From: Candidatus Babelota bacterium
Lineage (GTDB): Bacteria; Babelota; Babeliae; Babelales; Chromulinivoraceae
Length of the DNA stretch: 34,200 nt
Reading direction: 5' to 3'
NCBI GenBank assembly: GCA_016183005.1
Contig: JACPFN010000001.1
Span: 1-34,200 of the forward strand
In this document: one piece after another, positions 22,003 to 31,102 of the stretch
Layout: every line of letters starts with the position of its first letter
Position numbering within the stretch: the first letter of the stretch is position 1
Position numbers and translations under genes: made by a program
The notes under the pieces: model-generated
Databases searched by the model: none
What the model was told of the DNA's origin: nothing
The model's input: the letters and a program-made list of their open reading frames with translations, nothing else

Positions 22003-22611
22003 ATGAATAGATCCACGTTTTTTTTTCTAGTGCTTTTTTGCTTAAGTCAGATTTGTTGTTCATCAGATAGTGGGAATGATTCGTCTTCAAAATCTAGTGA
22101 GCTAAAATTTGAGGATGTTGTATCTTGTTCTAATAGTTCGAATGTGTCTAATCATGGCACTCCTTGTGGGAAATTGCAAAGGGCTACGAGATGTGTTATT
22201 CGAGTTATTTCCGGTTCTGATTTGGATGATTCAGCTGACAGGGATGATGATTTAGGTATAAAAGAAGGTAGGTCTTTGGATAATTATTATTCATTTCCTC
22301 TTGCTCCTATAAAATGGAGTATGGCAGAGACTGAACATGCCGATAATATTGCACACTGTCAAAATGATCAAGCTTTGGAACTTGCTCAAATAGTTGATCA
22401 GCAGCAGCGTGAGTTTCAAGAAATCGCATATATTTTTTCTGCTCTTATGCAGAGAGGACGTTTATCTGACCCTGGTAATAAAGGAATATCTCCTTCGCCG
22501 GTTTTTTCAAGTGCGAGCATGTCAAGTTGGGATGATCTTAGTGATGAGGGCAAATTTTTTGGAGGTATACCAGGTAGTTTTTCTTCGTTTCAGAATACGC
22601 CTCGAGATTAG
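22003..22611 (+). CDS. Secreted Ser-rich acidic protein
   Basis: 202 residues with a signal peptide ending near 'LSQICCSSDSG' (residues 1-20). A lipoprotein start is possible, but the lipobox is poor. The mature protein is rich in Ser and Asp (DSSSKSSEL, SGSDLDDSADRDDDLG), has Cys around 42-64, a helical centre ('ALELAQIVDQQQREFQEIAY') and a low-complexity tail with SPSPVFSSASMSS. No domain is recognised. GGGGA precedes ATG 22003. Its end overlaps the convergent neighbour's end by four bases. Composition fits an exported effector or surface protein, without proof. Confidence 0.6.
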   Translation: MNRSTFFFLVLFCLSQICCSSDSGNDSSSKSSELKFEDVVSCSNSSNVSNHGTPCGKLQRATRCVIRVISGSDLDDSADRDDDLGIKEGRSLDNYYSFPLAPIKWSMAETEHADNIAHCQNDQALELAQIVDQQQREFQEIAYIFSALMQRGRLSDPGNKGISPSPVFSSASMSSWDDLSDEGKFFGGIPGSFSSFQNTPRD

Positions 22612-22946
22612 GTATATTTGGCTATAATTGTTGTAATTCCAGCTACAACACTAACTGTGCAGGTGCAAGCACATAGGCATTTTAAAAATGTTTTATGAAC
22701 AGAATTTTGATTTTCTCTTGTGTTTAGATTATTACGTTGAGTCTGATTATTTTGATTCTGTTCATAAGTGCCATATGCAAGTAAATTTGATGGATTATCT
22801 GATCGTAGCAGATTTAAAGGAAGTTGATTCATGGGGCTATTGGGCTGCGTAATAACTATTTCTGGCGGACTTTCTGATTCTTTGAGATCAGAGCTGTGTA
22901 CTATTGTGCTATAACTTAAAAAAGATATAAGAATTATAAAAATCAT
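22608..22946 (-). CDS. Exported protein with C-terminal Cys-rich membrane anchor
   Basis: 112 residues: signal peptide 1-18 (cleavage at VHS-SD), an Asn/Gln/Pro-rich linker (QNQNNQTQRNNLNTRENQN) and a C-terminal hydrophobic segment 'KCLCACTCTVSVVAGITTII'. The linker contains 'YGTYEQNQ'. The same layout (signal, polar linker, Cys-bearing anchor) is seen in the next gene. Both could be tail-anchored surface proteins of one loose family. AAAAAGGA lies upstream of ATG 22946. Confidence 0.55.
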   Translation of the reverse strand: MIFIILISFLSYSTIVHSSDLKESESPPEIVITQPNSPMNQLPLNLLRSDNPSNLLAYGTYEQNQNNQTQRNNLNTRENQNSVHKTFLKCLCACTCTVSVVAGITTIIAKYT

Positions 22947-23046
22947 AAAAATCCTTTTTGTAAAAAAGTATTAGATGCATTCTAAAATTGTATATATATT
23001 TTTTCAATCAAAGTTTTTAATATGTTATTATTAATCCCTTATAAAG

Positions 23047-23409
23047 TTAATAATAATTATGAATAATTAAGTATCCTATGAAATACATAAATGTTGAACA
23101 GAAGGCGCTTGCGCAAATAATCTTTTTACACTTATGAGGATCTTCTTGAGTGGTTGTTGGGGTATCATCTGTTTCTGGATAATAGTATAATCTCGATCTT
23201 CTTTGGTTCGGTATAGATACAGAATAAGATTGAGCATCATTATTAAGAGAGTTTTCTTGCATGAGAGGATCTTCTAATAGAGTATAATTGTAGTATATTT
23301 GATTAGTTGCATATAAAGAATTTTGTGATGATATGCGTATATTGTTGCTTGAGCTGCATAGCTGGTTAGAGCTATTAAAATAGATACACAACAGGATTAG
23401 TAGTATCAT
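23047..23409 (-). CDS. Exported protein with C-terminal Cys-rich membrane anchor (second)
   Basis: 120 residues: signal peptide ~1-18 (MILLILLCIYFNSSNQLC), a polar linker rich in Asn, Ser and Tyr ('YYNYTLLEDPLMQENSLNND'), a basic patch 'RRSRLYYYPETDD' and the ending 'CKKIICASAFCSTFMYFIGY'. Same strand and layout as the protein at 22608 but little sequence identity. AAAGGGGGA sits six bases before ATG 23409. Function unknown. Confidence 0.55.
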   Translation of the reverse strand: MILLILLCIYFNSSNQLCSSSNNIRISSQNSLYATNQIYYNYTLLEDPLMQENSLNNDAQSYSVSIPNQRRSRLYYYPETDDTPTTTQEDPHKCKKIICASAFCSTFMYFIGYLIIHNYY

Positions 23410-23573
23410 TTGGTCCCCCTTTTGGTCTGTTATGTACTATATTTGTAGTTATTTATGCAATCGTTTTTGATTAATGAGCATTTCTAAAATTTAAAGATAT
23501 CGATTTTTATTGAATAGATGAATCAAGGCATCCAAGATCAAGTTGCAGGCCACATTCATTTCGGGACATTTTT

Positions 23574-23602
23574 TTGACAAAAAAAGCTATTTGAGCGATA
23601 CT
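23574..23602 (+). promoter_or_regulatory. Likely sigma70-type promoter of rpmE-prfA
   Basis: TTGACA at 23574-23579, a 17-base spacer, then GATACT at 23597-23602 (4 of 6 match to TATAAT). Transcription would start about 30 bases before the rpmE ATG at 23642. Confidence 0.55.
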
Positions 23603-23641
23603 TAAATAGTATTTTCTAGATAATCATAAGGGTATACTTAT

Positions 23642-23839
23642 ATGAAACAAACAATTCATCCACAATTATTTACAGTTAATGTCGCATGCAGCTGTGGTGG
23701 CACATTTACAACTCGTTCAACACGTAAAGAAATTCACCCAACTCTTTGTTCAAGCTGTCATCCATTTTTCTCCGGTCAGCAAAAATATGTTGATACAGCT
23801 GGTCGTATTGAAAAATTCAAAAAACGTTTTTCTAAATAA
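23642..23839 (+). CDS. rpmE: 50S ribosomal protein L31, zinc-binding form
   Basis: 65 residues. It has the four-cysteine zinc site of the C+ form: Cys16, Cys18, Cys36 and Cys39 ('ACSCGG', 'LCSSCHPFFSGQQKYVDT'). N-terminal 'MKQTIHPQ' and C-terminal 'AGRIEKFKKRFSK' are typical. It sits at the interface between the ribosomal subunits. AAGGGTATACTT lies before the ATG. It is followed 32 bases later by prfA, a common bacterial order, probably cotranscribed. Confidence 0.97.
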   Translation: MKQTIHPQLFTVNVACSCGGTFTTRSTRKEIHPTLCSSCHPFFSGQQKYVDTAGRIEKFKKRFSK

Positions 23840-23871
23840 TTTTCTTGCTTCAACGCTATTTGGGATTCTGA

Positions 23872-24948
23872 ATGTTTAAAAAATGGGAACCATTAGAAGT
23901 TTTGTATAAAAAGCTTGAAAAGCAGCTTATTGCTGGTGAGGTAAACACTGCAAAGGAGCGTGCTGAACTTCAACGTAATGTTTCCATTATTTCTGAAATT
24001 TTAAATATTTATAATCAGCAAAAAGAGGCTGAAAAAATGCTTTCTGATGCTCAAATGCAAATAGCTCAAGAATCTGATTCTGAACTTAAGGCTATGTTTA
24101 CTCAAGAGATTGAAGATTTGCATAGCCGTTTAGTTTTATATGCAAAAGAGCTCGAGGATTTAATGTATCCGGCAGATGAGTTGAGTATGCGTAGTGCATA
24201 TCTTGAAATTCGCGCAGGAACAGGTGGTCAAGAAGCAGCTTTATTTGTTGCAGATTTATTGAAGATGTATCTGATGTATGCACAAAAAAAACATTGGAAA
24301 GCGACAATCGACAGTGAAAGCCATACTGATCTTGGTGGGTATAAAGAGGTTATTGTCCATATAAGTGGAAAAGGTGCATATGGTCTTTTAAGGCAAGAAT
24401 CTGGTGTTCATCGTGTACAACGTGTACCAGCTACTGAGACTCAAGGTCGAGTGCACACTTCAACAGCAACCGTTGCTGTTTTACCAGAGGCTGAAGAGGT
24501 AGACGTTCAGATTAATGAAGCTGATTTACGTATTGACGTATATCGTTCAGGTGGTGCTGGTGGTCAGCATGTAAACACTACAGACTCTGCAGTACGAGTT
24601 ACTCATATTCCAACAGGAGCTGTGGTAGCTTGTCAAGAAGAGCGGTCACAACATAAAAATAAAGCGAAAGCTCTTAAAATGCTTCGTGCTCGTATTTTAG
24701 CACATGCCCAAGAGCAGCAGCGCAGTAAGCAGGCTCAATCTCGTAAAGAGCAGGTTGGAACTGGCGAACGTTCTGAAAAGATTAGAACTTATAATTATCC
24801 TCAGAATAGAGTCACTGATCATCAAGTTGACTTGACTCTTCAAAAGCTTGAATTTATTATGCTTGGTGATTTAGATGAAATCATTGATGCATTGCAGGAT
24901 AAAGATCGAAAAGAACGTCATATGCTTCCAGTTTTAGAAACTTTATAA
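23872..24948 (+). CDS. prfA: Peptide chain release factor 1
   Basis: 358 residues. Stop-codon recognition tripeptide PAT at 186-188 (RF1 reads UAA and UAG), GGQ at 230-232 in '[20 protein letters not shown]', and '[19 protein letters not shown]' downstream, all standard. It hydrolyses peptidyl-tRNA at termination. Presence of RF1 together with many TGA-ended genes fits the standard code. An ATG at 23872 without a clear Shine-Dalgarno suggests coupling to rpmE. prmC, which often follows, is not next to it. Confidence 0.97.
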   Translation: MFKKWEPLEVLYKKLEKQLIAGEVNTAKERAELQRNVSIISEILNIYNQQKEAEKMLSDAQMQIAQESDSELKAMFTQEIEDLHSRLVLYAKELEDLMYPADELSMRSAYLEIRAGTGGQEAALFVADLLKMYLMYAQKKHWKATIDSESHTDLGGYKEVIVHISGKGAYGLLRQESGVHRVQRVPATETQGRVHTSTATVAVLPEAEEVDVQINEADLRIDVYRSGGAGGQHVNTTDSAVRVTHIPTGAVVACQEERSQHKNKAKALKMLRARILAHAQEQQRSKQAQSRKEQVGTGERSEKIRTYNYPQNRVTDHQVDLTLQKLEFIMLGDLDEIIDALQDKDRKERHMLPVLETL

Positions 24949-24972
24949 AATTTAAGATTTTTACATGTATAG

Positions 24973-25010
24973 AGCCCCAGGCTTAAAAAGGCTTGGGGCT
25001 TTTGTTTTTT
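24973..25010 (+). terminator. Intrinsic terminator after prfA
   Basis: AGCCCCAGGC pairs with GCTTGGGGCT (one G-U) around TTAAAAAG, then TTTGTTTTTT. Strong GC stem in an AT-rich context. Confidence 0.93.
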
Positions 25011-25066
25011 AAGACCTTTTGGCGTATCTTGTTAGTGTCTTCTTATTCAGATTTTTGGGGGTTTTT

Positions 25067-25639
25067 ATGATTTTTTTAAATATTCTTTTTGCTGTATCAT
25101 GTTTTATGAGCCATTTTACTATGGCCGCTTGTTGTCAAGATCTGGTTTCAGATATTCTTGTAGAATCATCCACGGTACTATTAAATCAAGAGGTAATAAT
25201 TAAAGAGATGCAACCCTCTGATAGAGAACAACTTGAAAATTTATTAATAAAGTGTGCTGATATTTCAGCTCAGACGGGAATTTATGTAGACGATTTATCC
25301 TTTTATCTGTCTAGGCGTAGTGACTATCTAGTTTATGTATGTAAAGATAAAAAACATAGTAATCTGTGTGCTTTTTTAATAGCTGAGAAATGTTGGCATC
25401 ATATTTATATAAAGGCTTTAGGCGTAGATAAAGATTATCGTAGATTTGGTATCGCAACAAAGTTATTAAAAAGAATATATGATTTTGCTCAGGGCAATAG
25501 TTATGAGTATCTATCTATTTTTGCTAGTAATAATGCAGCAAAAAAATGTTATGAAAAATTTGGATTTACTTTGGATGGCTCAAAGGGAAGTTTGATTGTC
25601 TACTTAGATAATAAAATTAATTCGCCGTTCGCCGATTAA
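25067..25639 (+). CDS. Exported GNAT-family N-acetyltransferase
   Basis: 190 residues from ATG 25067 (GGGGG upstream); the open frame extends to 25019 but without a start signal. Residues 1-~20 are a signal peptide (MIFLNILFAVSCFMSHFTMA). The mature part is a full GNAT fold: 'VIIKEMQPSDREQLENLL', 'IYIKALGVDKDYRRFGIATKL' (acetyl-CoA loop R-R-x-G-x-A) and 'NNAAKKCYEKFGFTLDG'. Acetyltransferases normally act in the cytosol, where acetyl-CoA is found. An exported one would only work in a host cytosol, so it is a candidate effector. Substrate unknown. Confidence 0.8.
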   Translation: MIFLNILFAVSCFMSHFTMAACCQDLVSDILVESSTVLLNQEVIIKEMQPSDREQLENLLIKCADISAQTGIYVDDLSFYLSRRSDYLVYVCKDKKHSNLCAFLIAEKCWHHIYIKALGVDKDYRRFGIATKLLKRIYDFAQGNSYEYLSIFASNNAAKKCYEKFGFTLDGSKGSLIVYLDNKINSPFAD

Positions 25640-25792
25640 AGATTTTTTTAATTAAGTGAAAAATGCTGTTAAAGATGACAGTGTTTTTATCTTTAGTTGA
25701 GTAAAGCGTTGCAAAATACATGAACAAGATGAGCTATTTCGTGGTGTTAAAAATGCTGTGAAGAATTTTGTGCAAGACTAAGCCCGTAAGTT

Positions 25793-26461
25793 TTATTGGT
25801 ATCTTTGAATAACTCTTTTGCTGATTAGTAAAAACGGGGACATGCATAAAATTGTTAAAATTTTTATACCGTAACTTAAAATAATAATGTCGGTAATATT
25901 TGCTACAATTCCATAAAGTCCTAAAAAGCTAAATAATATCGTATCAATTAGTTGTGAAAGAGATAATGAAAAATAGTTGCGCAGGGTAAAATATTTACCC
26001 TGCGTTTTTTCTTTGAGATAACTATAAATCTGAATATCTATGAATTGTGTTATCAGGTATGAAATAAATGAAGCCAGGATAATTCTTGAGGTGTTTTCCA
26101 TAACAAAAGCAAGATGAATGTGAGCATTATCTACTAATGCTGGTTGGTACTCAAGGATACATTTCCCAATAATTAGATAGAAAAGTGATATAGCAAAACT
26201 GGTAACAACAGTTTTTTGGGCATAACTTTTACCCCAAAATTCTTGAAGTATATTAATGCTAAAACTGATTCCGATAATAAAGATATCAGCGCTGGTGACC
26301 GTCCAGTTGAATAGATTGATCTGCTTGATCACAAAAATATTTGCCATGACAAAAAGTAGTCCAACAAATCCTGTTAAAGCTTCTTTGCCAAGAACTGCAA
26401 ATATAAGTGTGCTTATACAAATAATAAAGACCTGACCTAAAAATAGTAGTTCATTGAGCAT
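25793..26461 (-). CDS. Queuosine precursor transporter (YhhQ/VUT family)
   Basis: 222 residues, about six membrane segments. Hallmark blocks: 'NIFVIKQINLFNWTVTSADI', 'SYLITQFIDIQIYSYLKEKT' and 'SLSQLIDTILFSFLGLYGI' (Q--D---f---k and S--iD---F). Family members import queuine precursors such as preQ0/preQ1 for tRNA wobble modification. Salvage fits a host-dependent organism. AAAAAGGAA precedes ATG 26461. It follows brnQ on the same strand, 74 bases apart, and may share its transcript. Confidence 0.88.
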   Translation of the reverse strand: MLNELLFLGQVFIICISTLIFAVLGKEALTGFVGLLFVMANIFVIKQINLFNWTVTSADIFIIGISFSINILQEFWGKSYAQKTVVTSFAISLFYLIIGKCILEYQPALVDNAHIHLAFVMENTSRIILASFISYLITQFIDIQIYSYLKEKTQGKYFTLRNYFSLSLSQLIDTILFSFLGLYGIVANITDIIILSYGIKILTILCMSPFLLISKRVIQRYQ

Positions 26462-26535
26462 TAATATTCCTTTTTAAAGATGAGCATCTTGAGCTAGTAT
26501 CTATTTTTTAACGATTGTACTAGATAAAATTATGT

Positions 26536-27699
26536 CTAGATTAAAAAAGTAATCCAAATCATTGCAACTGTTGTTATAAATACGGGGAGTTTGATCATTT
26601 TAAGTCCAAATAGTTTATAGCCAGCATTACAAAGTGTGATCACAACAATAATAGGATAACCAAAATTGACCACAGGAAAGCCAAATTTTAAAATATTGCT
26701 TAATCCAAAATTTGAAATAACTGTTGTTACTAAAAGGGTAATGCTTAAACTTTGAATATAATTAATTTTGTTATTGAGTAATTTTTGCCGTAAATATTCA
26801 GAGAATACCGCAGCAAGTGCAACGAGTGTTGAAATACAGGCCATCAAAACACCAATAACTAAAATAATGACTCCATAGCTTCCGGTAACATGCATAGTGA
26901 TTGTTCTAAAAAGTTCAGCGCCATTCATATATGGATTTACAAGATGACCATAATAAGCACCTAATAAGCCTAGTCCAATATAAAATAGTGTCATAAATAG
27001 ACCAGAAATTACACTACCCTTAAGGCACAAGAAAGCAATCTTTTTTGTGCTTAAATTTTGAGTCGTTGCATTAAGCTTGATGAGTCGAACGATGATGTAT
27101 GCAAAAAAAAGTGAGCCAATAAGATCTAATGTTTGAAACCCTTGTAGCAGTTGATCAAAAAATATCTGCTGAGTAGACATAGATTGTGGTGTGATTGTTT
27201 GAGCAAACCAGATTCCAGCCGTAATTATGAATCCAATAGAGCCAAGTAATATCCAGCAGATATATTTGGACATTAAATCAAATATTTTTGATTCTTTATA
27301 TGCTAAAATAAATGCTACAGAGCAAAATATTAAGCTAAATATACTAATGCTGATATGAGGAAAGAATGGGGATAAAATATCATAAGGAACTGTTACGCAG
27401 CGTGGCATAACTAATAAAGGTCCTAAGATAAACATACAAAACGTGATAGCCATAGATCCTGGGACTTTACCGATTCGATTGAAAAATTCTTGATAATCAC
27501 CATCAAATAAGATCATAGTAACTAAACCAATAATCGGTAACATGACACTGGTAATCAAAAATCCCCAAAATGTTGTATACATAGAGCTGCCAGCAGTAAG
27601 TCCAGCTTTAATAGGATAGATAATATTTCCAGCGCCAAAAAGCATCGTAAATATAGCAAGTCCAATTTTGCTTGACGAAATGGTTATTTGTTTACTCAT
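26536..27699 (-). CDS. brnQ: Branched-chain amino acid:cation symporter (LIVCS)
   Basis: 387 residues, about twelve membrane segments, a bit shorter than the usual ~430. The N-terminal signature 'GLAIFTMLFGAGNIIYPIKA' is diagnostic. 'FLITSVMLPIIGLVTMILFD' and 'GLLGAYYGHLVNPYMNGAEL' also match family blocks. It imports Leu, Ile and Val with Na+ or H+ across the inner membrane, which suggests amino-acid dependence on the host. Confidence 0.92.
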   Translation of the reverse strand: MSKQITISSSKIGLAIFTMLFGAGNIIYPIKAGLTAGSSMYTTFWGFLITSVMLPIIGLVTMILFDGDYQEFFNRIGKVPGSMAITFCMFILGPLLVMPRCVTVPYDILSPFFPHISISIFSLIFCSVAFILAYKESKIFDLMSKYICWILLGSIGFIITAGIWFAQTITPQSMSTQQIFFDQLLQGFQTLDLIGSLFFAYIIVRLIKLNATTQNLSTKKIAFLCLKGSVISGLFMTLFYIGLGLLGAYYGHLVNPYMNGAELFRTITMHVTGSYGVIILVIGVLMACISTLVALAAVFSEYLRQKLLNNKINYIQSLSITLLVTTVISNFGLSNILKFGFPVVNFGYPIIVVITLCNAGYKLFGLKMIKLPVFITTVAMIWITFLI

Positions 27700-27703
27700 T
27701 TTT

Positions 27704-27743
27704 AAACCTTATATTGAGGATGAATATCTTTAATATAAGGTTT
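27704..27743. terminator. Inverted repeat between brnQ and the upstream exported-protein gene
   Basis: AAACCTTATATT (27704-27715) pairs perfectly with AATATAAGGTTT (27732-27743), 16-base loop. T7 follows on the + strand; on the - strand, where both genes lie, the tail is weaker (TTTAAAAA). It ends the gene at 27746 and lies just before the brnQ start. Confidence 0.6.
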
Positions 27744-27745
27744 TT

Positions 27746-28105
27746 TTATTTCTTTTTCAAATTCGTGAATGGAAATTCTATAGGATTGGCTTTTTTGTTG
27801 GTAGATTTAATAGAGACTTGAGGTTTAACCGTATTTTTATGCTCTTCATTAAACCTTTTATACTTTGGTCCATGTTTTGATAATGGGTCTGGCGGTGTAA
27901 GTCTGTGTCCGCACTGAATACAGCGATAGAAGTTATTATCTGCTTGCGTGTGAGGATATTGCCAACACGGACAGGGACAAGAAGCATCATGACTAATCTT
28001 TTCACGCTTCAGGCGAGGGTCTTTAATTTTATAATCCCAACAAAGATTACAGTTGTAAGTTACATTGTTTAAGATCAGGCACAATATCAATAAAACTCTT
28101 TTCAT
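27746..28105 (-). CDS. Exported Cys-rich zinc-ribbon-like protein
   Basis: 119 residues: signal peptide 1-~18, then cysteines in pairs, 'CNLCWDYK', 'CPCPCWQYPHTQ' and 'YRCIQCGHRLTPPDP', resembling a zinc-binding ribbon. The C-terminal third is basic and polar (HKNTVKPQVSIKSTNKKANP). An excellent ribosome site AGGGGGA precedes ATG 28105. No family recognised. Exported metal-binding small proteins recur in this window (also 19387). Confidence 0.6.
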   Translation of the reverse strand: MKRVLLILCLILNNVTYNCNLCWDYKIKDPRLKREKISHDASCPCPCWQYPHTQADNNFYRCIQCGHRLTPPDPLSKHGPKYKRFNEEHKNTVKPQVSIKSTNKKANPIEFPFTNLKKK

Positions 28106-28216
28106 TATTTCCCCCTATTTTGAAATAATTTTCGATTATAATCGTACTATAATGATATTTATTAAATCAATAGATTTATGTAGTAGTTATCTTCTAAAAT
28201 TTTTTGAAAAATAGTT

Positions 28217-29038
28217 TTATTGATTTAATGCATTGATACATTCTACCCAGCCTTGAGGAGTTCCGGTATCGAAGCGTTTACCTTCAATTTTAAAACCAAG
28301 AACGGTATATCCCTTTTGAATCATAATTTTGATAGCATCAAACCAAATAATCTCTTTGTTTTCTTTGTGTGGTAGCTCTTTGATATGGGCAAAGATATCG
28401 TGATGTAAAACAAATCGTCCGACAATTGCAAGGTCAGAGGGTGCATCTTGAGCCATTGGTTTTTCAACGAAATCGATTATTTTGCATAGACGATCATTGA
28501 TACTATCGCCCGGGGTAATCACACCGTATGAAGATATTTTTTCTCGAGGAATTTGGATAAGTCCAAAGACGATAGCTTTATGCTCTTGAGCTATTTTTAT
28601 TAAATTTCCCATCTCTGATTTTTCTGCAAGTATTATATCATCAGGATATGCCATAGCGAAAAACTCACCAGGATTTATAAAATTTTCAATTTTGAGTAAT
28701 GCATTAGCTACGCCTAGTGGTTTATCTTGGATTGAGTATTGAAAGTTAACCTGATCTATTATGGTATCTATTTCACTAAGCATCTGTCCTTTGTTGTTTT
28801 GTGCCAGCAAGTTGGTAAGTGTTGCGTTATATGAGAAATAATCGATGATAGAGGTTTTTTGAGGAGAAATAATAGTGTTGATCTCTTGTATTCCTGCATC
28901 GATTCCCTCTTGAATAATATATTGTAACGCAGGTTTATTGCCTAAGGGCAACATCTCTTTAGGAATCGATTTTGTGATGGGCAAGAATCTGGTCCCAAGT
29001 CCTGCTGCTGGTATAACTAATTTGGTGATCGGTCTCAT
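28217..29038 (-). CDS. galU: UTP-glucose-1-phosphate uridylyltransferase
   Basis: 273 residues, slightly short for the family (~290-300). The nucleotide-binding start is 'VIPAAGLGTRFLPITKSIPK' and 'EMLPLGNKPALQYI' follows. Further blocks are 'YSIQDKPLGVANALL', 'AMAYPDDIILAEKSE' (metal Asp), 'IIDFVEKPMAQDAP' and 'GKRFDTGTPQGWVECI'. It makes UDP-glucose for glycan and envelope synthesis. The start codon overlaps the pheS stop as ATGA (29035-29038), so the two are translationally coupled despite unrelated roles. Confidence 0.93.
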   Translation of the reverse strand: MRPITKLVIPAAGLGTRFLPITKSIPKEMLPLGNKPALQYIIQEGIDAGIQEINTIISPQKTSIIDYFSYNATLTNLLAQNNKGQMLSEIDTIIDQVNFQYSIQDKPLGVANALLKIENFINPGEFFAMAYPDDIILAEKSEMGNLIKIAQEHKAIVFGLIQIPREKISSYGVITPGDSINDRLCKIIDFVEKPMAQDAPSDLAIVGRFVLHHDIFAHIKELPHKENKEIIWFDAIKIMIQKGYTVLGFKIEGKRFDTGTPQGWVECINALNQ

Positions 29039-30057
29039 GAAAATTGTTGTAAAAATTTAAGGTTGCTGCTGTGCAGTAATCTGATATCAGGAATGCCATA
29101 TTTAAGCATTGCAAGGCGTGTAAGTCCGCAGCCGAATGCAAAGCCTGAATATTTTGTATGATCAATGCCGCCATGTTTTAAGACTTCGGGATGAATAATT
29201 CCGGCACCAAGAAGTTCTATCCAACCAGTTTTTTTACAAGTTGAACAACCTTGGTTGCAAAATGGGCAAGAAGCATCGATCTCAAGACCTGGTTCGACAA
29301 AGGGAAAGTATCCAGGACGAACACGAAGTTTTACATCTTTTTCAAAAAGTTTAGTTAAAAATGTTTGAAGTGTTGCAAGTAGATTTGCAACCGATATTTT
29401 TTCAGCAATAAGCATTCCTTCAAGTTGCATAAACATAAAATCATGAGAAGCGTCAGTAGCTTCATTTCTCATAACGCGGCCAGGAACTATAAGCGCCATA
29501 GGTGGCTTGAGGTTTTGCATCATGCGAATCTGTACCGTTGATGTTTGAGTTCGTATCAAATGTTTATCGTTAATCCAAAATGTATCAGAATCTTCACGCG
29601 CAGGGTGATTTGCTGGAATATTAAGACCAGTAAAGTTGAAAAATTCTGTTTCAAGTTCTGGTCCATCTGCAATTTGAAATCCCATAGAGATAAAGATATC
29701 TTCAATTTGGTTGGTTAAATGAGTATAGGGATGAAGGCTACCCTTGCGATGTTTTTTTGAAAGCGTAACATCAAAATTCTGTTTTTTCTGATTTGCGCGC
29801 TCTAATGTCTGAGTAAAAAGCTCCTCTTTTTTACGATCAAAGGAAGCTTGAATCTCTTTTTTTAGATCATTAAGGTGCGGACCAACTTCACGTTTTTCTT
29901 GGGCATCTAAAGTTTTGAGTTGTTCAAAGAGTTGTGCAATAAGACCCTGTCTTGATAAATATTCAAGTCGAAATGTTTCAAGTTCAGCATCATTTTCAAT
30001 TGCCTGTAGTTTTTTTAGAAGATCTTGCTGGGTAGATTCTAAATTTTTTAACTTCAT
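29035..30057 (-). CDS. pheS: Phenylalanyl-tRNA synthetase alpha subunit
   Basis: 340 residues, full length. N-terminal coiled coil (~1-90), then the class II catalytic core: 'GFQIADGPELETEFFNFTGL', 'NIPANHPAREDSDTFWI', motif 2 'VMRNEATDASHDFMFMQLEG', a four-Cys insert 'CPFCNQGCSTCKKTGWIELL' common in this subunit, and motif 3 'GFAFGCGLTRLAMLKYGI'. It charges tRNA-Phe together with PheT. pheT does not follow here; galU does. A tRNA-Phe gene lies ~800 bases upstream on the same strand. Confidence 0.97.
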   Translation of the reverse strand: MKLKNLESTQQDLLKKLQAIENDAELETFRLEYLSRQGLIAQLFEQLKTLDAQEKREVGPHLNDLKKEIQASFDRKKEELFTQTLERANQKKQNFDVTLSKKHRKGSLHPYTHLTNQIEDIFISMGFQIADGPELETEFFNFTGLNIPANHPAREDSDTFWINDKHLIRTQTSTVQIRMMQNLKPPMALIVPGRVMRNEATDASHDFMFMQLEGMLIAEKISVANLLATLQTFLTKLFEKDVKLRVRPGYFPFVEPGLEIDASCPFCNQGCSTCKKTGWIELLGAGIIHPEVLKHGGIDHTKYSGFAFGCGLTRLAMLKYGIPDIRLLHSSNLKFLQQFS

Positions 30058-30161
30058 GAATGTCCTATTGCCATTATCTTTTTACGATTTTTTATTGATA
30101 ACCATTCTTATGGTATCAAAGGTATGGTGTAATGACAAATTTGCAGATAATAAAACTAAAA

Positions 30162-30650
30162 TTAGTTAAGATCCCAATTATCTTTATCCTTGAACGGACT
30201 GAATTCATCATTTATTTTTTTGCAGATACAATCGATAATAGCATTATTTTCAGTTCGGATTGCGATATCAAGAATCGTTGTGTTTGTAGCTATGCTTGTT
30301 AGTGCTGTGATGTTAGGTATATCAAGAATCAAAGAACAAACAGCTAAATTTTCTTCTTCTATGGCCTTGATAAGTAACCGATATAATCGATTCTGTGAGT
30401 AATTTTCATGAGATTGATTTTCATGAGATTGATCAGGATTAGATTCACTCATGTTTTTTAATTTTCTTAGCGTTTTTTCAGAAAACCCACTTTTTTTATG
30501 AGAATTAACATGATCTTTTGCATCTTGAGTTGTCATAAAGCAGTTTGTTGGTTCAGTTCCCGGTGTTTGAATAGATAATTCGCTGCAGCGGTTTATTATG
30601 GAATAAGAAATTGTGGCGATCAAAGTAATATATAACTTTAATTTTTTCAT
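30162..30650 (-). CDS. Exported ankyrin-repeat-like protein
   Basis: 162 residues from ATG 30650 (CGCGAGAAAAT upstream); an earlier ATG at 30698 lacks a signal and would hide the signal peptide. Residues 1-~24 are a signal peptide (MKKLKLYITLIATISYS). The polar middle contains 'QSHENQSHENYSQN', encoded by a perfect 15-base tandem repeat. The C-terminal ~70 residues resemble two ankyrin repeats: 'LYRLLIKAIEEENLAVCSLI' and 'TTILDIAIRTENNAIIDCIC'. Ankyrin proteins are common host-interaction effectors in intracellular bacteria. It may be a short or decayed member. Confidence 0.6.
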   Translation of the reverse strand: MKKLKLYITLIATISYSIINRCSELSIQTPGTEPTNCFMTTQDAKDHVNSHKKSGFSEKTLRKLKNMSESNPDQSHENQSHENYSQNRLYRLLIKAIEEENLAVCSLILDIPNITALTSIATNTTILDIAIRTENNAIIDCICKKINDEFSPFKDKDNWDLN

Positions 30651-30850
30651 ATTTTCTCGCGTATTTAAATGGCTTTTTATTTTATTGAAAATATACAATA
30701 ACCTTTAATATAAAGCAATATTTATATGTTTTGAGCATAATAATTAACCGATTGCTGGTTTATTAAAAATTTTTAAAAGGTGTTTTTAGAATATATAAAT
30801 ATAAAGAAGCGAACTGAAATACGAAAATGAAATGTTTATTTGAAAAAAAT

Positions 30851-30925
30851 TGGTGCCCAGAGACGGAATCGAACCATCGACACTGCGCTCTTCAGGCGCA
30901 TGCTCTACCACTGAGCTACCTGGGC
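30851..30925 (-). tRNA. tRNA-Phe (anticodon GAA), CCA encoded
   Basis: Read on the minus strand: acceptor GCCCAGG/TCTGGGC, U8-A9, D arm GCTC-AGTGGTA-GAGC, anticodon arm TGCGC-CTGAAGA-GCGCA with GAA at 34-36, T arm GATGG-TTCGATT-CCGTC, A73 and a genomic CCA. Base 37 is G rather than the more usual A of bacterial tRNA-Phe. A73 and GAA are the expected identity elements for phenylalanine. Confidence 0.93.
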
Positions 30926-31102
30926 ATATTTTTTTAAGAATTTCAAGAATTGAATCTTATTTGAAGAATAATTGAAAATTTTGATCAATACGTATTTTAT
31001 GATACGGCTTTTTGGATAATTGTCAATATTTCTATGATGATCTAAAGATTTTAAATACCTTAAAGATTGAATGCCTCTTTAAGATTTTTAAAAATTGCAT
31101 AG

